From NCBI GenBank assembly GCA_022316685.1, contig JAKJHU010000033.1, forward strand, positions 4,578,321-4,642,320: 64,000 nt of DNA, in the 5' to 3' direction. The notes below the pieces were generated by a model, which saw only the letters and a program-made list of their open reading frames with translations, ran no database searches and was not told the origin of the DNA. Positions 36,373-49,248 of the stretch are shown one piece after another (positions within the stretch are counted from its first letter, which is position 1; every line of letters begins with the position of its first letter). Made by a program: the position numbers and the translations under genes. Source of the DNA: Progne subis subis (taxonomy: Eukaryota > Chordata > Aves > Passeriformes > Hirundinidae).

Positions 36373-39364
36373 ATAGCCAAATTCAGATCAGTTTGGATTT
36401 TGACATCATCTTTTTCTGTTGTTTTGGGCTTTATTTTTCAGGTGAATGCAAGAAGAAAGAATTCAGTTTAGGAAAACTGCTTCTTCTATGTCTGTTTGCA
36501 TTGCACCAAGGAGATGGGAATGAACAGCAATTCCAGACCCACACATTCAAGTTTCCACTCCAGACAATCTAAAGCTATGGGGAAGCAAACATCACAGGCA
36601 TGGCACATTCCTGCTCCAATGGACAAAGCACTTCATTCTTGGATAATTCAGAGTGCAGTCTGTTATTGACAGCTGAGCTTAAGGAGGGCAAAGATGAGAG
36701 TATGAAGCAAATTTGCTCTGATGTGTATTTTAATAAAATAATTGCTGGTTAAGCAAGACAGTGCCTCACTAGACTTATAATCACTCAGCAATATTCACTC
36801 TCATTGATTGCTGCATGCAGCAGTAAAAGACAAGATTTTAATGTAAGTAGATACTATCTCAACAAGCAAATGTTTCCATGATAGCCAGCAGTGTCCTGCC
36901 CCTCCCTGGAAAGCCATGCAGGTAGATAATTACAACCCAATCAAATACCTCAGACAGACATTAAATATAGTTTTCCTTTGCCACTTAGCATTCAGCTGAA
37001 TGCCTCAGGATGATAGTCCTGCACCAAGATGCAGGTATATCTGCGTTTCTGTCTTCACAAACTATCAAATGAATTACATTTAAATTTATTCCTCTTATTC
37101 ATTCCTGTGAAGTCATCATTACAGCTTGTGTGGTGAATATGTTCTTTTTAGAAACGCGTTGTGTGAAGCAATTTTCTCTGTATTGTGAGGATGGGGGAGA
37201 GAGCAAGAGCCTGAGTTTTAGTGAGTAATCTTACTCAGACATAGAGAAAAAGAAGGGTGCCAAGAAAAAAAAATACCTTCCAAAAGAAATTAGTTTTCAT
37301 AATACAAAGAAGAGGAAAAAAAGATGAGTTAAGGAACGATTTTGCAAAAATTCTAAAAATTATTTTTTACAATTGATGAAAAAGGGATTAATCAGCCACA
37401 AGATGAAATCACCTCTCTTTTTTTTTTTTTTTTTTTTTTGTGATATATCCTAATTTAACTGTTAACAACCTGACCTAGTATACCTGGCTATTAATATACA
37501 TGTTGTTGTGAATGATTGTGCCATATTTCCTGGCCCCAGACTTTTTTTCTAACACAGATGAATGGAGAATTTGAGAACAGAAACCACTTATACAGAAATA
37601 GTAGCTGGATGACAGTAATGGCAATGTTATAACATGGTTATTAATTCAAGGTACATCATGTTCATATTCTCTGGGTTACTCTGAACAATGAATGCAAGAA
37701 AACATAATCTCATCATTTGAGAGTTTATGTCAGGTTAAAGGCTGAATTTAACCATCTCAGGTGAGAAGTGAGGATCTAAACTATGTATTTGAAATCAAAG
37801 TCCACTGCATAATAACAAAGAACTAATTTGTAACATTTTAACTACTTTCTAGAGGAAAACACAGCTTAATCAAAAATTAAAAGCAACACTTTGGGTCAAA
37901 GTACTGATTTAGCCAAAATGTTTGTTTAGATGGAGAGAAAAGGGAACAAATCTAAACAGCCTCAAATTAATCACAGATTTGTTGCTCTATTTTTCTCCAT
38001 TTCTCTGTGCTTATAAATAATATATTAAGAAGCATAAAACATATTATTCCATTTCAAAGCATCTAAAATGAAATATTTCTCTTTCAAAACTTTATGTATA
38101 TCTAGCTGAATTCAAGATTAATTCTGAACAGGAGGAAAAAACATTCATAAGCCTTCACAGAAATGGAGGATTTTTCAGTAGTTTTCTGGCAAGGTCCATT
38201 TGTGAGACGTGTTCGCAAAACTCTCAAGTCCTTAATGCTGTACTCTGCTCCAGGGAATGGCATAATCTGAAATAACAAAATGAGGAGGGGACTCAAAAGA
38301 AGACATTATTTTCACCTGCAAAGGATTGTGAAGAAACTAACAGGTTGCTAGAAACCTCACTGAGCTTTGCTTTGTTTCACCGAAGATCCCCTAACTACAG
38401 CCTTTGGCAAAAATTCAGGTAAATAGTCAGGGTTTTCAGATTTGTTCTCATTCCAAGTATTTCTGAATGGAGGATCCTGGGTCCCACTCTTTTTTGTTGA
38501 AGTAACAAAGCCATCATCAGGTCTTGTGGAAAAACAAGGGACCCTCGAGGTTGAGTACAGAGTAAAAGCAGTGTTTGTGGTTTGTTTATTCTTTACTTCC
38601 AGGTGTCTTGCAGCAGAGCAGGTAGAATGAGAAATGCACAGTAAGAAGCCTGCAGAGTCAGTACAGAATTTGTTTTTTGCTTAAAGAGGGGAGGAAAAAG
38701 AGACCACAGAAACAATGCCACAACTTCACCTTTCCTAGTATCTGTTCCTCCATTTCACTGGAAAAAATAATTTTAAGAAGCAGATGCCTGACACAACTGA
38801 TGTGTCTTCCATTTCTTCCATGTAGTAATGGAAAAGCCCAGACACTTCTGCAGGACATTGTTTTAGCATCACCTTTGTCATGTACAGTAAAACAGCACTG
38901 CTCTCCGTGTGTTTGCCTTCCCCTGGAAGCATTATATGAGCAATTTATACAGCAAAGTAATAAATGCCTTCCAAGTCACTGGCTGTTCAGTACAAAAAAA
39001 GTAAAAAACAACCTTGTTCAGATACTCTGAACATCTGAGTCTGTTTGAATTTAATCAGAGAGATTGGCTGATTGAGATTCAAGTGCTGAAAGGCTAATTT
39101 GAATTAAGAGAAAATGTGGGGAAAAACAAATGTGCGAAGTCAAAATCCACTACAGTCAATGACTATATTTACCTCAGTGAAGAATTTTCTTCTTAAACTA
39201 TTGATTTTTGCCTTCTTCACCAAAATCAGTTCCCTTTTAAGTATAACTCAAAAGCTATGATCAAACATGACAAAGATCTTTATATTAACAGCTGTAATAA
39301 TTCAAATAATTCAAAGATCATGACTCATGCAAAGCTTTAAAAGAATAAGAAAAGAGAGGATCAA
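36373..39364. other. Non-coding unique sequence, no gene seen
   Basis: Contains purine-rich stretches between about 37190 and 37330, a 22-base T run at 37418-37439, and a perfect 16-base palindrome GCATTCAGCTGAATGC at 36988-37003. The longest open frame is about 117 codons (38677-39030, plus), with no domain seen. Confidence 0.65.
37418..37439. repeat. Poly(T) run, 22 bases
   Basis: An uninterrupted T homopolymer. No retroposed body is recognised. Confidence 0.9.
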
Positions 39365-39436
39365 GTCATTATGATTTCCATGTTACAGATAAGACTTGAA
39401 ACAGCATTACAGGACAGCAATTACCGCAGCCATGCA
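39365..39436 (+). mobile_element. Possible MIR (CORE-SINE) relic, 5' part
   Basis: GTCATTATGATTTCCATGTT followed by ACAGATAAG and TTGAAACAG resembles the part of MIR that reads ATTATTNTCCCCATTTTACAGATGAGGAAACTGAG. Similarity fades after about 60 bases. MIR copies are very old in all amniotes and heavily diverged in birds, so this is a tentative call. Confidence 0.45.
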
Positions 39437-40429
39437 AAGTAATGAACTTGCAAGTCTTGTGACTGTGACTCACGATCTGTTCCGAAATAAAGCCACAGAT
39501 GGATTTAGTGATTTAAATGACACTGCTGTATGGAACACCAGCTGCCTTCAGCCTCAGAGCTGAAGATGTTACACTCTCCAGCTGCCAGAGCAAAAGTCAA
39601 AGGGTATCGTTAATGATAATTCTTGACTGAGATGTATTAATATCAATTTAATAGCTCTAGTTTATAAATAGTTACAATTCCAATTACCTGATGTGAAACA
39701 ATGCATACTAAAGATGTATAAACTCTTTGTTTAGCTGCTGCAGAAATTTTAAGTTACCAGCTGGCTGTTGTCCTCTGCTTCTAAATAAATGAATGGTTCC
39801 TTGGCCAAAATACAGCAAGTTTTTCTCTTTCTAGCAAAGAGAAATTGAAGACAACTGCAGAACTAATTTCAGTCTAGCTCAGGACATGATTAAGATTACT
39901 AGTTTTATTCTATTTTTAAAAGGTATTTAAAGGCTAGTACCTAACCAAGAGGAAATTATCTGGATTATTTAAGTGTTCTTTCAATTGTTATCACATCAAA
40001 TGCTGTCATAAGCAAAAATCTTTGTAGAAGTACTGATGAAGACCCTAGAAATTAATTTTAAAATCTACTATGAAACATTTTTGATTTAGGTTTGTTATAT
40101 GATATTGTAATAATTTTTACATTTCTATGTGTTAAATGTACAGTGTTATAAATGTCAAGTAACCATTGAGAATGGTTTTCAGGTCCTTTAGGTTCCTAGT
40201 TCTCTGGACTTTCTTCTCTTGAAGTTTGATATAATTCCTGTTGTGTCTCAGTGACATGGCTCTATTTCTGGTCGTGACTTATGAGTTAATACTCATTATG
40301 TGATACACAATGTCATTCATTATTACTGAGAAGACCCATTCCCACCCGAAGTAGAAAATATTGTAACAGATTTTATTCTTCTTGAAGAAGGCAATAATGC
40401 CTACTTACTTGCAGAGTTTCTTGGAGAGT

Positions 40430-40509
40430 GGTGTTTTTGTTTTTTGGTGGTTTTTTTTGTTGTTGTGGGGTTTTTTTGGGGGGGAGGTTTTGTTGGTTTT
40501 TTTTTTTTT
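40430..40509. repeat. T/G-rich tract with long G runs
   Basis: About 80 bases of T and G on the plus strand, including GGGG, a seven-base G run, GG pairs and TTG units, ending in a 13-base T run. It is the complement-type counterpart of the A/C tract at 36151. Plus-strand G-quadruplex potential is plausible but loose, because only two G runs exceed three bases. Confidence 0.88.
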
Positions 40510-43500
40510 ATATTCTTCATTACTGGTATTTTCAATAAGCAATATGTTTCTATGTAAGATTTTTAGCCCTGGGAGAATTCTGATGCCTTTGAAGACTTAT
40601 TAAGGGAAGACATATAAATGTTGTTGGACTGGAACTGTAGGACAATTGAGAGGTGCTTATTGTTTCTAGAAAAATAGAAAAACAGTATTTCCTGAATTGA
40701 AACATTTATTACTACAGTAACTTCAGACTCATGAGTTCATAGAAAAAAGAATTCCAATTCTTATGGGTGTTTTAAGGATCATAATTGTTTACCTAAGGAT
40801 ATTCAACTACTCCAGTGGATAGTTAGGATACAATATAGTGCTTTCATCACTCTATATTGTACCACAAGGGGAAGTTGGTCCTTATGAGGTAGCGCAAAAA
40901 TGAGGACACAACACCAAGCCATTTCATGGTTTTGTCTTACTACACATGGAGATGAGTACAGCAGGTCAAAATTCCCTTTGTAGTGTTAAGTCTAATTTAC
41001 AAAGTCTTGGCCAAATATTCCTATTTGCAAGAAAGAAAAAAGAGCAGAGGAAAATGACATAGAGAAAGAACAGTGATAGAAAGGATTACTACCATAAATT
41101 GACATAAATATGTGTCCAAGGGAAGCCCATTATTTCTGACCAATCTGACTTTCAAAAGGATCTCTTGCCCTTCTTTAAGGCCTTAATGTGATGAAAACCT
41201 AACCAACTTAAAAGTTGTCCTAACAACCATTTCCATTTTATTTCTAGATTAAGTGTGTCTTCAAATTCCAGCCCCTGAATTATTACCCCTTTATTCTATC
41301 ATGTCATCTCTCCATTTAGGTTGTTCTAGAGATTGTTAAACTCATGTCTTATTTTCCTTCTAAATAACCCAAAGACATTGAGTTTTTTAATGTCTCATTT
41401 ATAAGGTGCTTTTTCAGTATCTAAAACCACTGCTTTTGCTGAAGCTGTCCAAACTCAAACTTTTTAAAGCACTTGTCTTCACAATGCCACTCCTCATAAA
41501 TGCCAGATACAGGGAAAAGAGCATTTATTACAATGTATGCAGATAAAAGAGCATGCATTTACTCCAAATTAAAATATCTTCTCTTAAACAACCTTCAGTT
41601 ATGCTCTGATGAGTTCCAGGAAGGTTATTAAGATGGCTGACAAAAAAAAGGAGAAATAGCAGAAACAATCACAAATTATGTTTCACTACATTATTGAAAT
41701 ATTAATTATTATTAGTCATAAAAGAGAAGCTGTTGTGGAGGTCAGAAAATATCTTCAAGCTGGTGTATTTGGATATTTGGCAGTGGGAAGTAGTTCCCAT
41801 GGTAGGACCTCAGCAGTGGATCAGTCCCACCCTAGTAGTTCTCTAGAATGCTTAGATGGGGAAAAGGAAGTTGAAGACGTTGGTATGGAAAATAGTTGTA
41901 GCCTTGATGGAAAGTTATGTCCATGTATCTAAGACCCCACAATCAAAAAGCAGAAGTGGAAGAAACTGAGCCTCTAAAGTTGTTTCCATAAAGAAAAATC
42001 CACCAATCCCTAACTGAGAGCTGATAAGGAACAATTGCACTCCTAAAGAACTCTTCCGGCAGCTAAAGAAATGCAAAAGAATGCAGGGATAAAATACAAG
42101 AAATACCTGAACCCCAGAAAAATAAATAGCTTTAATAACCAGATGCTCAGAGCTGGAAAGGAATACAGGAGGAGATTAAGAAACATGCAACCCTTTATCA
42201 GTGGACTTTTCATAGGATTTATGTACTTGTGCACATTTGGACAGAGCATAAAAACTTGACAGGTGAGGATTAAAGAGTCCCTCAAGAAAATGTATTGGCT
42301 AGGAAGCATTCACTAAGCTTCTAAAGACCTAGTACTTACTGTAGAAAGGAACACTGAAGTGTGTCATAAACATGATCGAAAGTGAAATATTTGAAAGAAT
42401 TTTATGAAGAAATATCATTACCAGGCACTTGAGGACAGCAAAGCTCTGAATCACCCTCTGGCAACACAACTGGTTCCTGAAGTCTTTTCATTTTGATCAG
42501 TCACTGGGACCCTATTCTTTTCCCAGGTGCCCTTCACTTGAGTACAAGGCAGTACTTATAGACTTTTTGTCCTGATTGTGGTGCTCTAAAACCTAGGCAC
42601 AGCGGGAAATTCAAACAACAAGGTAATTCTGTTAATAAATAACATGGGAATCCCTTTATGCACATTTCCTCTCTGGTGCAGCTATTTGCTCAACAGTCAT
42701 CAAGAGGAGAATGCAATTATTCCATATAATATTTAATCCACTGGGCTGAATCAGCTTAGATGTAACAAACTCCTTTCTCCATGGACAGGCTTTCATTGAC
42801 ACTGCCTACAGAGGGAAAATGAACCACTCCTTTCCATGTTTGGACATGTTGTAGAAAAATTGCTGCAAGGAGGTGACTTAGACAAGACTCAGAGAAAACA
42901 AAGAGCATCCCAGAGCAAACCAACAAGGGTCAATGCAGAACAAGAAGGTACTTTATGATTCTTGGTCTGATCATTCAGTAGCTGAAACTGAACAACTCAA
43001 TTCTCCTTCTGGTTTAGCAGGACCACCTTTCATGGATTTGCTTCAAATGAAGATGAGCTGTACTGCTTTTTTTCCTATGTTGTTTTGGTCTGACTCCAGA
43101 CCTACCATTCTCCCATCTCCAGAAAGACAATAGAAGACTGAAGGTCAAAAAATTCCTTGTGATGCACCACCATGATTCTCTCAAAGGTTTACCTACTTAA
43201 ATTGTCATCTCTGGTCCATCTGAATGTTTTTCCTTGCCTGCTGTTGGTGTCAGAGAGATTTTCATATGTCAGCTGATCACAGCTGCCTCATCCTGCCTTC
43301 TAGAGCTGACACTGCCTCATTGCATTGAGGTCCAGAGACAAGGAAAAGGAATGGAGCAGGTTTTGCTACTCTCCATAAAGTGCTTATCTCTTGCTTCGCT
43401 GCGAATAAAGGAACCCATTTTGAAATTAGCACAGTAGCATGAGAAAGGAGGCTCTTGAAAGCTCTGAAAGTGAGAAAAGAAGGTGAGGCAAGGCAGTTCC

Positions 43501-44121
43501 CAGCTGGAGGTCTGAGCACCAACCATTCTTCAGGAGGATGACTGCACTTAATCTGGACAAATAGTGCCTGCAAGTCAGGGACACATACTTCTATGGAAGT
43601 GCTTTGAAATTTTCATTTTAAACATGAGCCCTAAAAAATTTCTAAGTTTCATCACCTCTGAGACTAGGACAATACCTCAGCCAGTATGACTATATGAGAG
43701 CATTGCGGGAGCTCTGTCTGAACACAGCATAAAATATGCTGGTCATCAACAGACCCAGAGAGATTGGTTAACAAGTGATCTGTGGCCATAGCAAGGAGAA
43801 AATCAATAGGTCTGAAGCCCTATGGAAATATCAACCCTCTGTGTTTTGAGAAAACAAGAGATACTTTAAAGAGTAGATTTTTTTTCCCCAGGGAGTGCAA
43901 ACCAGTTCAAGCTGTGGTTTGTCAGTGTGCATAAGTCCTCACTTAGAAATAAATCCTGGAAGTTGAAGAATTTCATTGCAACCATAAGAGTACGGTATCA
44001 GTGTTGTTTTATATCAATGAGAAATTGTGCTTGCACTGCAGGCTTCAGGGAGAGGGCAGTTGGTGTTAATTTATTGTTATATGAAATGCAAAACAACTCA
44101 TGAATGTTACCCCTAGGGGGG

Positions 44122-44139
44122 AAAAAAAAAAAAAAAAAA
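44122..44139. repeat. Poly(A) run, 18 bases
   Basis: An A homopolymer preceded directly by a six-base G run. No retroposed sequence is recognised upstream. Confidence 0.9.
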
Positions 44140-45270
44140 GGCAAAGGAAACCACCTCACATATCCCTGCTAAATAGTATTTAGAAATTGCTGACCTGTCT
44201 CATGTGTCTGGTTCTGTCCCCGCTCCGGGCAGGAGATGACCTCTGGCTAGCTTGGTCAACACAGACACAGAGGTATCCAGTTCGTTTCGGCTTCTCATAG
44301 TCTCAGGACAGTTACCCCATAGCAGATCATACCAAATTTAGATGATAAAGTTAAAGAGGAAACCAAGAAAAATTAACAGAAGGCAAGAAAAACATCAACA
44401 GTGAAGAGCAAGGCCAAGGCAATATACTTCTTTCTATATCAAGCGTGTAAAATACTGAAGTAAAACTCATTTGTGTTCATTGACTTCAATGAGTTTTTTA
44501 TCAGCCACTTACTGCAAACATGGTTTAAAATGACAAGGAAATCATAGAAGCAGTGACATTATGTAAATGTGCTCAGAGACAAAATATGGCTTGCATATAC
44601 CTTGTATGGCTTCTGATAAATACCTAATTCAATTAAGAAGCTGAGTAAGCAGGGACTATATTTATAATTTATAAATAGTCCTCCAGAAAAATTGACAGTG
44701 ATGATGTGACCCTGGCAAGATGAAAATCAAGGCCATATTAGATGCTATTCACAGGCAGTCTCATACTGGGGATCAGGGGTATGAATCAGTATGGGTTCCC
44801 TGACATCTAAAAAATAAGGCTGATTAACACTGGCTGAAGACTTGACCCATGGAAAGAGGTATTCATAGTAGCTCCTCCTGTTCTCATACTTCTCCCAACA
44901 ACATCAACAGCAAAATGGAAGCTTTACAGAGGGACATCATTACACTTGGAGTCTTAAAAGTCTTCCTTACTGATAGAGCAGAAAATGTAACCTGACATGT
45001 TTCTGACTTTTTTATGCCTTTCTTATTGGTCTTTCACAAAAATGTAGAGTGGCAAAAATTACTTCTGACAGATCAGGGCCTGAAAGCCAGGACCTTGGTT
45101 CACAAAACTGCACTGAAATTAACTAAATTACATTGGCAGATGTGACAGAAAGATCTGCTGTAAAGTTTAGTATCAAAGCTGCTTGCAGAAAAGCTGTGCC
45201 AACTACATAATAATAGAACGAGGAAGAGGGAAAAAAATAAACTAATAAATCATAACATAAACAGTGTTCC

Positions 45271-45299
45271 ATCTTACAACCCTGAAGGAGTTGTAAGAT
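45271..45299. repeat. Hairpin with 10-bp perfect arms
   Basis: ATCTTACAAC (45271-45280) and GTTGTAAGAT (45290-45299) are exact reverse complements. Within the 9-base loop CCTGAAGGA, CC can pair with GG if one A bulges, leaving a TGAA tetraloop. The structure is compact, but 10-bp arms alone are near the chance level for a window of this size. Confidence 0.8.
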
Positions 45300-48200
45300 T
45301 TTTATCTCCATTCGGTTAATTTGTAAAAGGCAACTTATTAAGTGGACAGGCTGACTCAACAAATATTTTTGGGGTTTTTTTTAACGGTTTGGGATGGCTT
45401 AAATTTGATTAGATAAAGCACTTGCATACAAATACAAGATAAAGGACATGAAACCTAATTGCTTACCTGCAATCATATATTTTATCAACTGTGTGTCTAA
45501 TGATCACATTTCTTAGACCCACAGTTTCTAATGGGAGGTTGACCCATATCACTCCTAGGTGGCTGCAATTCTGTCATTTTACTCCTCATCCATTTATGGT
45601 CAATTGTTCCATCTTCTCTGAGCCTGAAATTACTCATCTTGAGTTTATCCCCAGCAGAGAATACTCATATCCCTTCTCAGACTTCATTTTGTCAGAGCAC
45701 AATACGATCTTTCTTGGCCTGATTCATCCTCTCAGTCCTCTTTGCGTCTGTTCTGGTGCACTGGTGGCTCTCAATCAAATGATGTTCAAGGAAATCCCCC
45801 AGATTTTCTCTCCAGCTGTTATCTCCACTTGGAGCCACCTGAACAAGTAGCAAAGATTCTGCTCATTAATCCCTCTGTGCTTGACCCTGTCTTTTGCTCT
45901 ATTAAATTTCAGATAATTTTTTGTTATTTCTGTCATCCAGTTGTTCTGGTGTGGTATTTCAATCTTTCTGTGTACTGACAATTTCAGCTTCATGAGACCA
46001 ACAAATTTATTTCAAGTGCTTCTATACTTTGTGACAAGTTTATAAATGGAGTATTAAGCGAGGCCTGTGCTTGAGGAATTCAATGGAAATCACCCTTTAG
46101 TCCAGCAGTTTCCTTTCCAGATGAACCCATTGTTATTTCTCTTTCAGCCATGACTGATTTCTCTCTTTTCTATTTTAGTTAGTTTTGGTAACTATCCTTG
46201 TGTCACTGTCACACACGCTTTACTGAATTACAGAGAATTAGACTTAAGAAAATTCAGCTAGCTAAACTTTATCAGAGGAAAACGTTGACTTCTTTTTGAT
46301 AAATCTTTACTGCCTTCACTCATTGGTTTTAATATCTAAAAATGGTTCTGTTAAGTTTTCATGCAAGCACAGTCCCTTTTTCTATTTTTGTTTTTCAGAG
46401 TGAAGGACCCATTCCCATATCTACAGAAATACAATCAAGTCTCTATTATGCAATTTTTTGGCAGAGAGCACTTTCATCTATTTTCTTTGAATTATTTAGT
46501 GCCTTGCCAGTTCAACGAGGTCCAGAATGCACTCATTTACAAGTCAAAAATCCCAATACAAACCCTACAACACATCTTCATGCAACAGAGTGACAAGGAA
46601 ATGCACTTGCCTTACTGGAGCACTGGCTCATCCCTTACTTGCAAACACAGCTGCATCAGCTCTGGCTTGCTGTGTTACTTCTTCAGAATTTTTGCTAGGA
46701 AACAGTGCTTGGAAAAGCAGAGAAACATTTTACACTCCACAGAACCATAGATGTGGATGAGTAAAGACTGGGGAAAACCTAGCTCAGAAGTGATTCTAAG
46801 TTGGCACAGGTCACAACTTCCCCAAACTTCCAGATAACCAACACTGTCAGAGATGCAGAACAGTAAAAACGGATGCATCGTCATTCACTTCAGGGAATGG
46901 AAGCAAAAATCTGTGATGGACACAACTACACAGATGTTCTGTTCTGTTGCTTCCTATGGACCCATACAATGCTACCCACCTAAAATGCCACTACCTACTC
47001 TCCCACATAATTTACACATCATGCAACTTAACAGGGAAAAAGGTTTTCTTTCATATCTGACCAATTGTACTCATGCAGCTGAAATAAATATGTTGGGGCA
47101 TTAATAGAATCAAGCAAAATAATGCATGATTTTCTGAACTAGGGAGTATACTCTGCATATCAACAGGGCTCCATCTCACTGCTGCCAAGGGGATTTCAAA
47201 ACTATATTTGCTATAGCAACCCCTGAAGATGCTCTTTCTGGCAGTGAAAGCCAGTTCTGTGCTTAGAATAATAATTTCTTAGTAACACCAAAACAGTACA
47301 GGAGACTAACATCTTAAATAAGAGCTAAGAACGAATTACACTGCAGAACAAAGGTGAAAAAGAGCTACTAGTTCAGGATCTCATCCAGCCAACAGTGTTG
47401 CACTGTTAACTAACAAGATACAAGCTGAAATTCATGCTGAAAGTTTTCAAAATTCTGATAATCCTTCCTTGGTACAAGCTGTGCAACTATTACTGAAAGT
47501 TCCGTGCTTTATTACCGAACTCTTCCACACAATATCTTTTGCAATAATTGTTCTCCAGCTTCACAATGTCTCTGAAAAATAAAACCCTTACCTTCCCTGC
47601 ACAGCTGCCTAACTGGAGTGCTGACTCCCAAGAGAAATTCAAAGTCATGCAAACACTGTGACTCTAAGAAGGATAAATCTACTGCACAGTCAGCTTCCAA
47701 ACTAAGAAATTCTTTATCATCTCATAGTTTTGGATCATTTGATGTAGAAATGGTTCATTCATCTATACCACTGTTCAAGCTTAGGACCAAAGATTATTAA
47801 TAATGTTGCATTTTAGAGAGGATCGTACAAAAACTTCTGGGAAATGTTCTTGTCACAAAAATGGCTAAAGCAGGAGTTTCAAGCTATTTTGCAGAAACCT
47901 TTCAACAAGCCTCAGTCTAAACCCAAGAAATGTATTAATATTTTAATAAGTAACAATATGATACTGACAGTTTAAATGTAAAAGAGCCAAGTCCTGGAAG
48001 AAATTTGCCATCTGTCTCCATTGCTGGTCTTGTACGAGGAGGACCAGCTCTGACAGGGGAGGATGCCTAAGTGCTCTGTGTTTCTATAACAAGCAAAAGG
48101 CAAAACCAGCACACAACTGTTTTATGTAATTCCAGTAGTAATTGCACAAGTCTTATTACTGCAAGGTTATTCTAATAAATCTAATGATTTTATCGTACGT

Positions 48201-49174
48201 CTGATTATGACAAGAATGATTGGAAGAGCTGCAGTAATGTGGCAGATCAGCATTGCACTGCATACTAAAGAAGGAAAACATACAGATTTTGTGATGAGGC
48301 AGGAAGGAAAGAGGCACAGTCCTGTGGCATTTCTGTCAGATTGCCACTGGGAGCAAGGCTTGCTGGTCAAAGGTACTGGCAATATTGCCCCTTGTCACCC
48401 TGGTAAAACACTTAATCTTGTGATGGGTTCCTGATTGGGAAACCAATCTCTCTGAAAACTGGGAAAAAATAACCTGGATGAGACTGAGGATTCACCAACA
48501 AGCAGGAAAGGAGGAGAATTATCTAACTGCAACTACTGTGCAAGGTATATTCCTATGACGATCACCCCAAAGAGATCCTGTGCAGGGAAGAGGCAGGAAT
48601 TCATCTGAATGTCTCAGCATGACTGGACCACAGCTGCCAGGGGAATTAAAAACTCCATAATGAAATAATTTGCAATTTTTTTTCCTTCTAAAATAATACA
48701 TCAAAGTTTGTAAATTGAAGAGAAGGAAAAGACTGGTATGAAAATCACAAGGCATAAACTCATCAAACAGATATCTAGAGAGTCAGATGTAGTTTTTAAA
48801 ACATTAATGAATTTGTCTTTTCTTTGTCACCTCTCTTACATCCTCTTTTACCTCCTGTTCTTACATTTCTGGTGCAGCTTTGATATTCCTTTCAACACAA
48901 ATGGAATGAAAGAGAGAAGTTGTGTCCCAGGCAGCAATACCAGGAAAAACATGTTCTCTCAAGGGCATTAAAATGCCCTTTTTGTGTGTCACATTTTTTT
49001 TACAGTCATTATCATGCATTTCTTCTGTGAGATCCTCTAAAGTAATTGCCTGAATCAGGCCCATTAGATAGACATTTTAAAGTATGAATTAAGCCTATAA
49101 TACTTGAGGTATAACACCTCACAAATCTAAATAGATAGAGGGTGCAAGGGAAAGGAACGTGTAGGGTCTCATAC

Positions 49175-49248
49175 TTCAGTGCCAGAGCTGGAATCAGAAA
49201 TCCAGTTTCTGAAGTGCCAGTGCAATACCTTGCTCACTACTGGGAAAA
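49175..49248 (+). mobile_element. MIR (CORE-SINE) relic, 3' part
   Basis: TCAGTGCCAGAGCTGGAATC, then AGAAATCCAG, then TGAAGTGCCAGTGCAATACC, then TTGCTCACTACTGG follows the 3' half of amniote MIR elements: AGTGGCAGAGCTGGGATTNGAACCCAG, CTGACTCCCAGTCCAGTGCT, then CTNNCCACTA. This is the most continuous of the four MIR-like matches. It has no coding capacity and no poly(A), as expected for MIR. Confidence 0.65.

Larger units (their letters stand above)
39437..49174. other. Non-coding unique sequence, no gene seen
   Basis: About 10 kb with open frames up to about 129 codons and no domain. Minor structure: a hairpin with 10-bp arms TACAATATAG/CTATATTGTA at 40829-40861, a 10-bp direct repeat AAAAGAGCAT at 41515 and 41545, a 10-bp inverted repeat at 44462-44497, an AT-rich bulged hairpin at 44653-44681, and a poly(A) run at 44122-44139. 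The 45271-45299 hairpin and the 40430-40509 tract are listed separately. Confidence 0.65.

Noticed and set aside
36103..36380. Minus-strand open frames of 63-88 codons rich in Phe, Leu, Gly, Trp and Cys, resembling a membrane protein
   Set aside because: They are a direct translation of the T/G side of the A/C tract. The composition alone creates the hydrophobic look.
36988..37003. Perfect 16-base palindrome GCATTCAGCTGAATGC
   Set aside because: About one such palindrome is expected by chance in 64 kb.
40382..40603. Plus-strand frame with Trp-Phe-Leu-rich middle
   Set aside because: Its centre is the T/G tract at 40430-40509, so it is not evidence of coding.
48961..48983. Terminator-like hairpin: AAGGGCATT/AATGCCCTT followed by five T
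   Set aside because: It looks like a bacterial intrinsic terminator, but the window is vertebrate. A 9-bp arm with a 2-base gap is near chance level.
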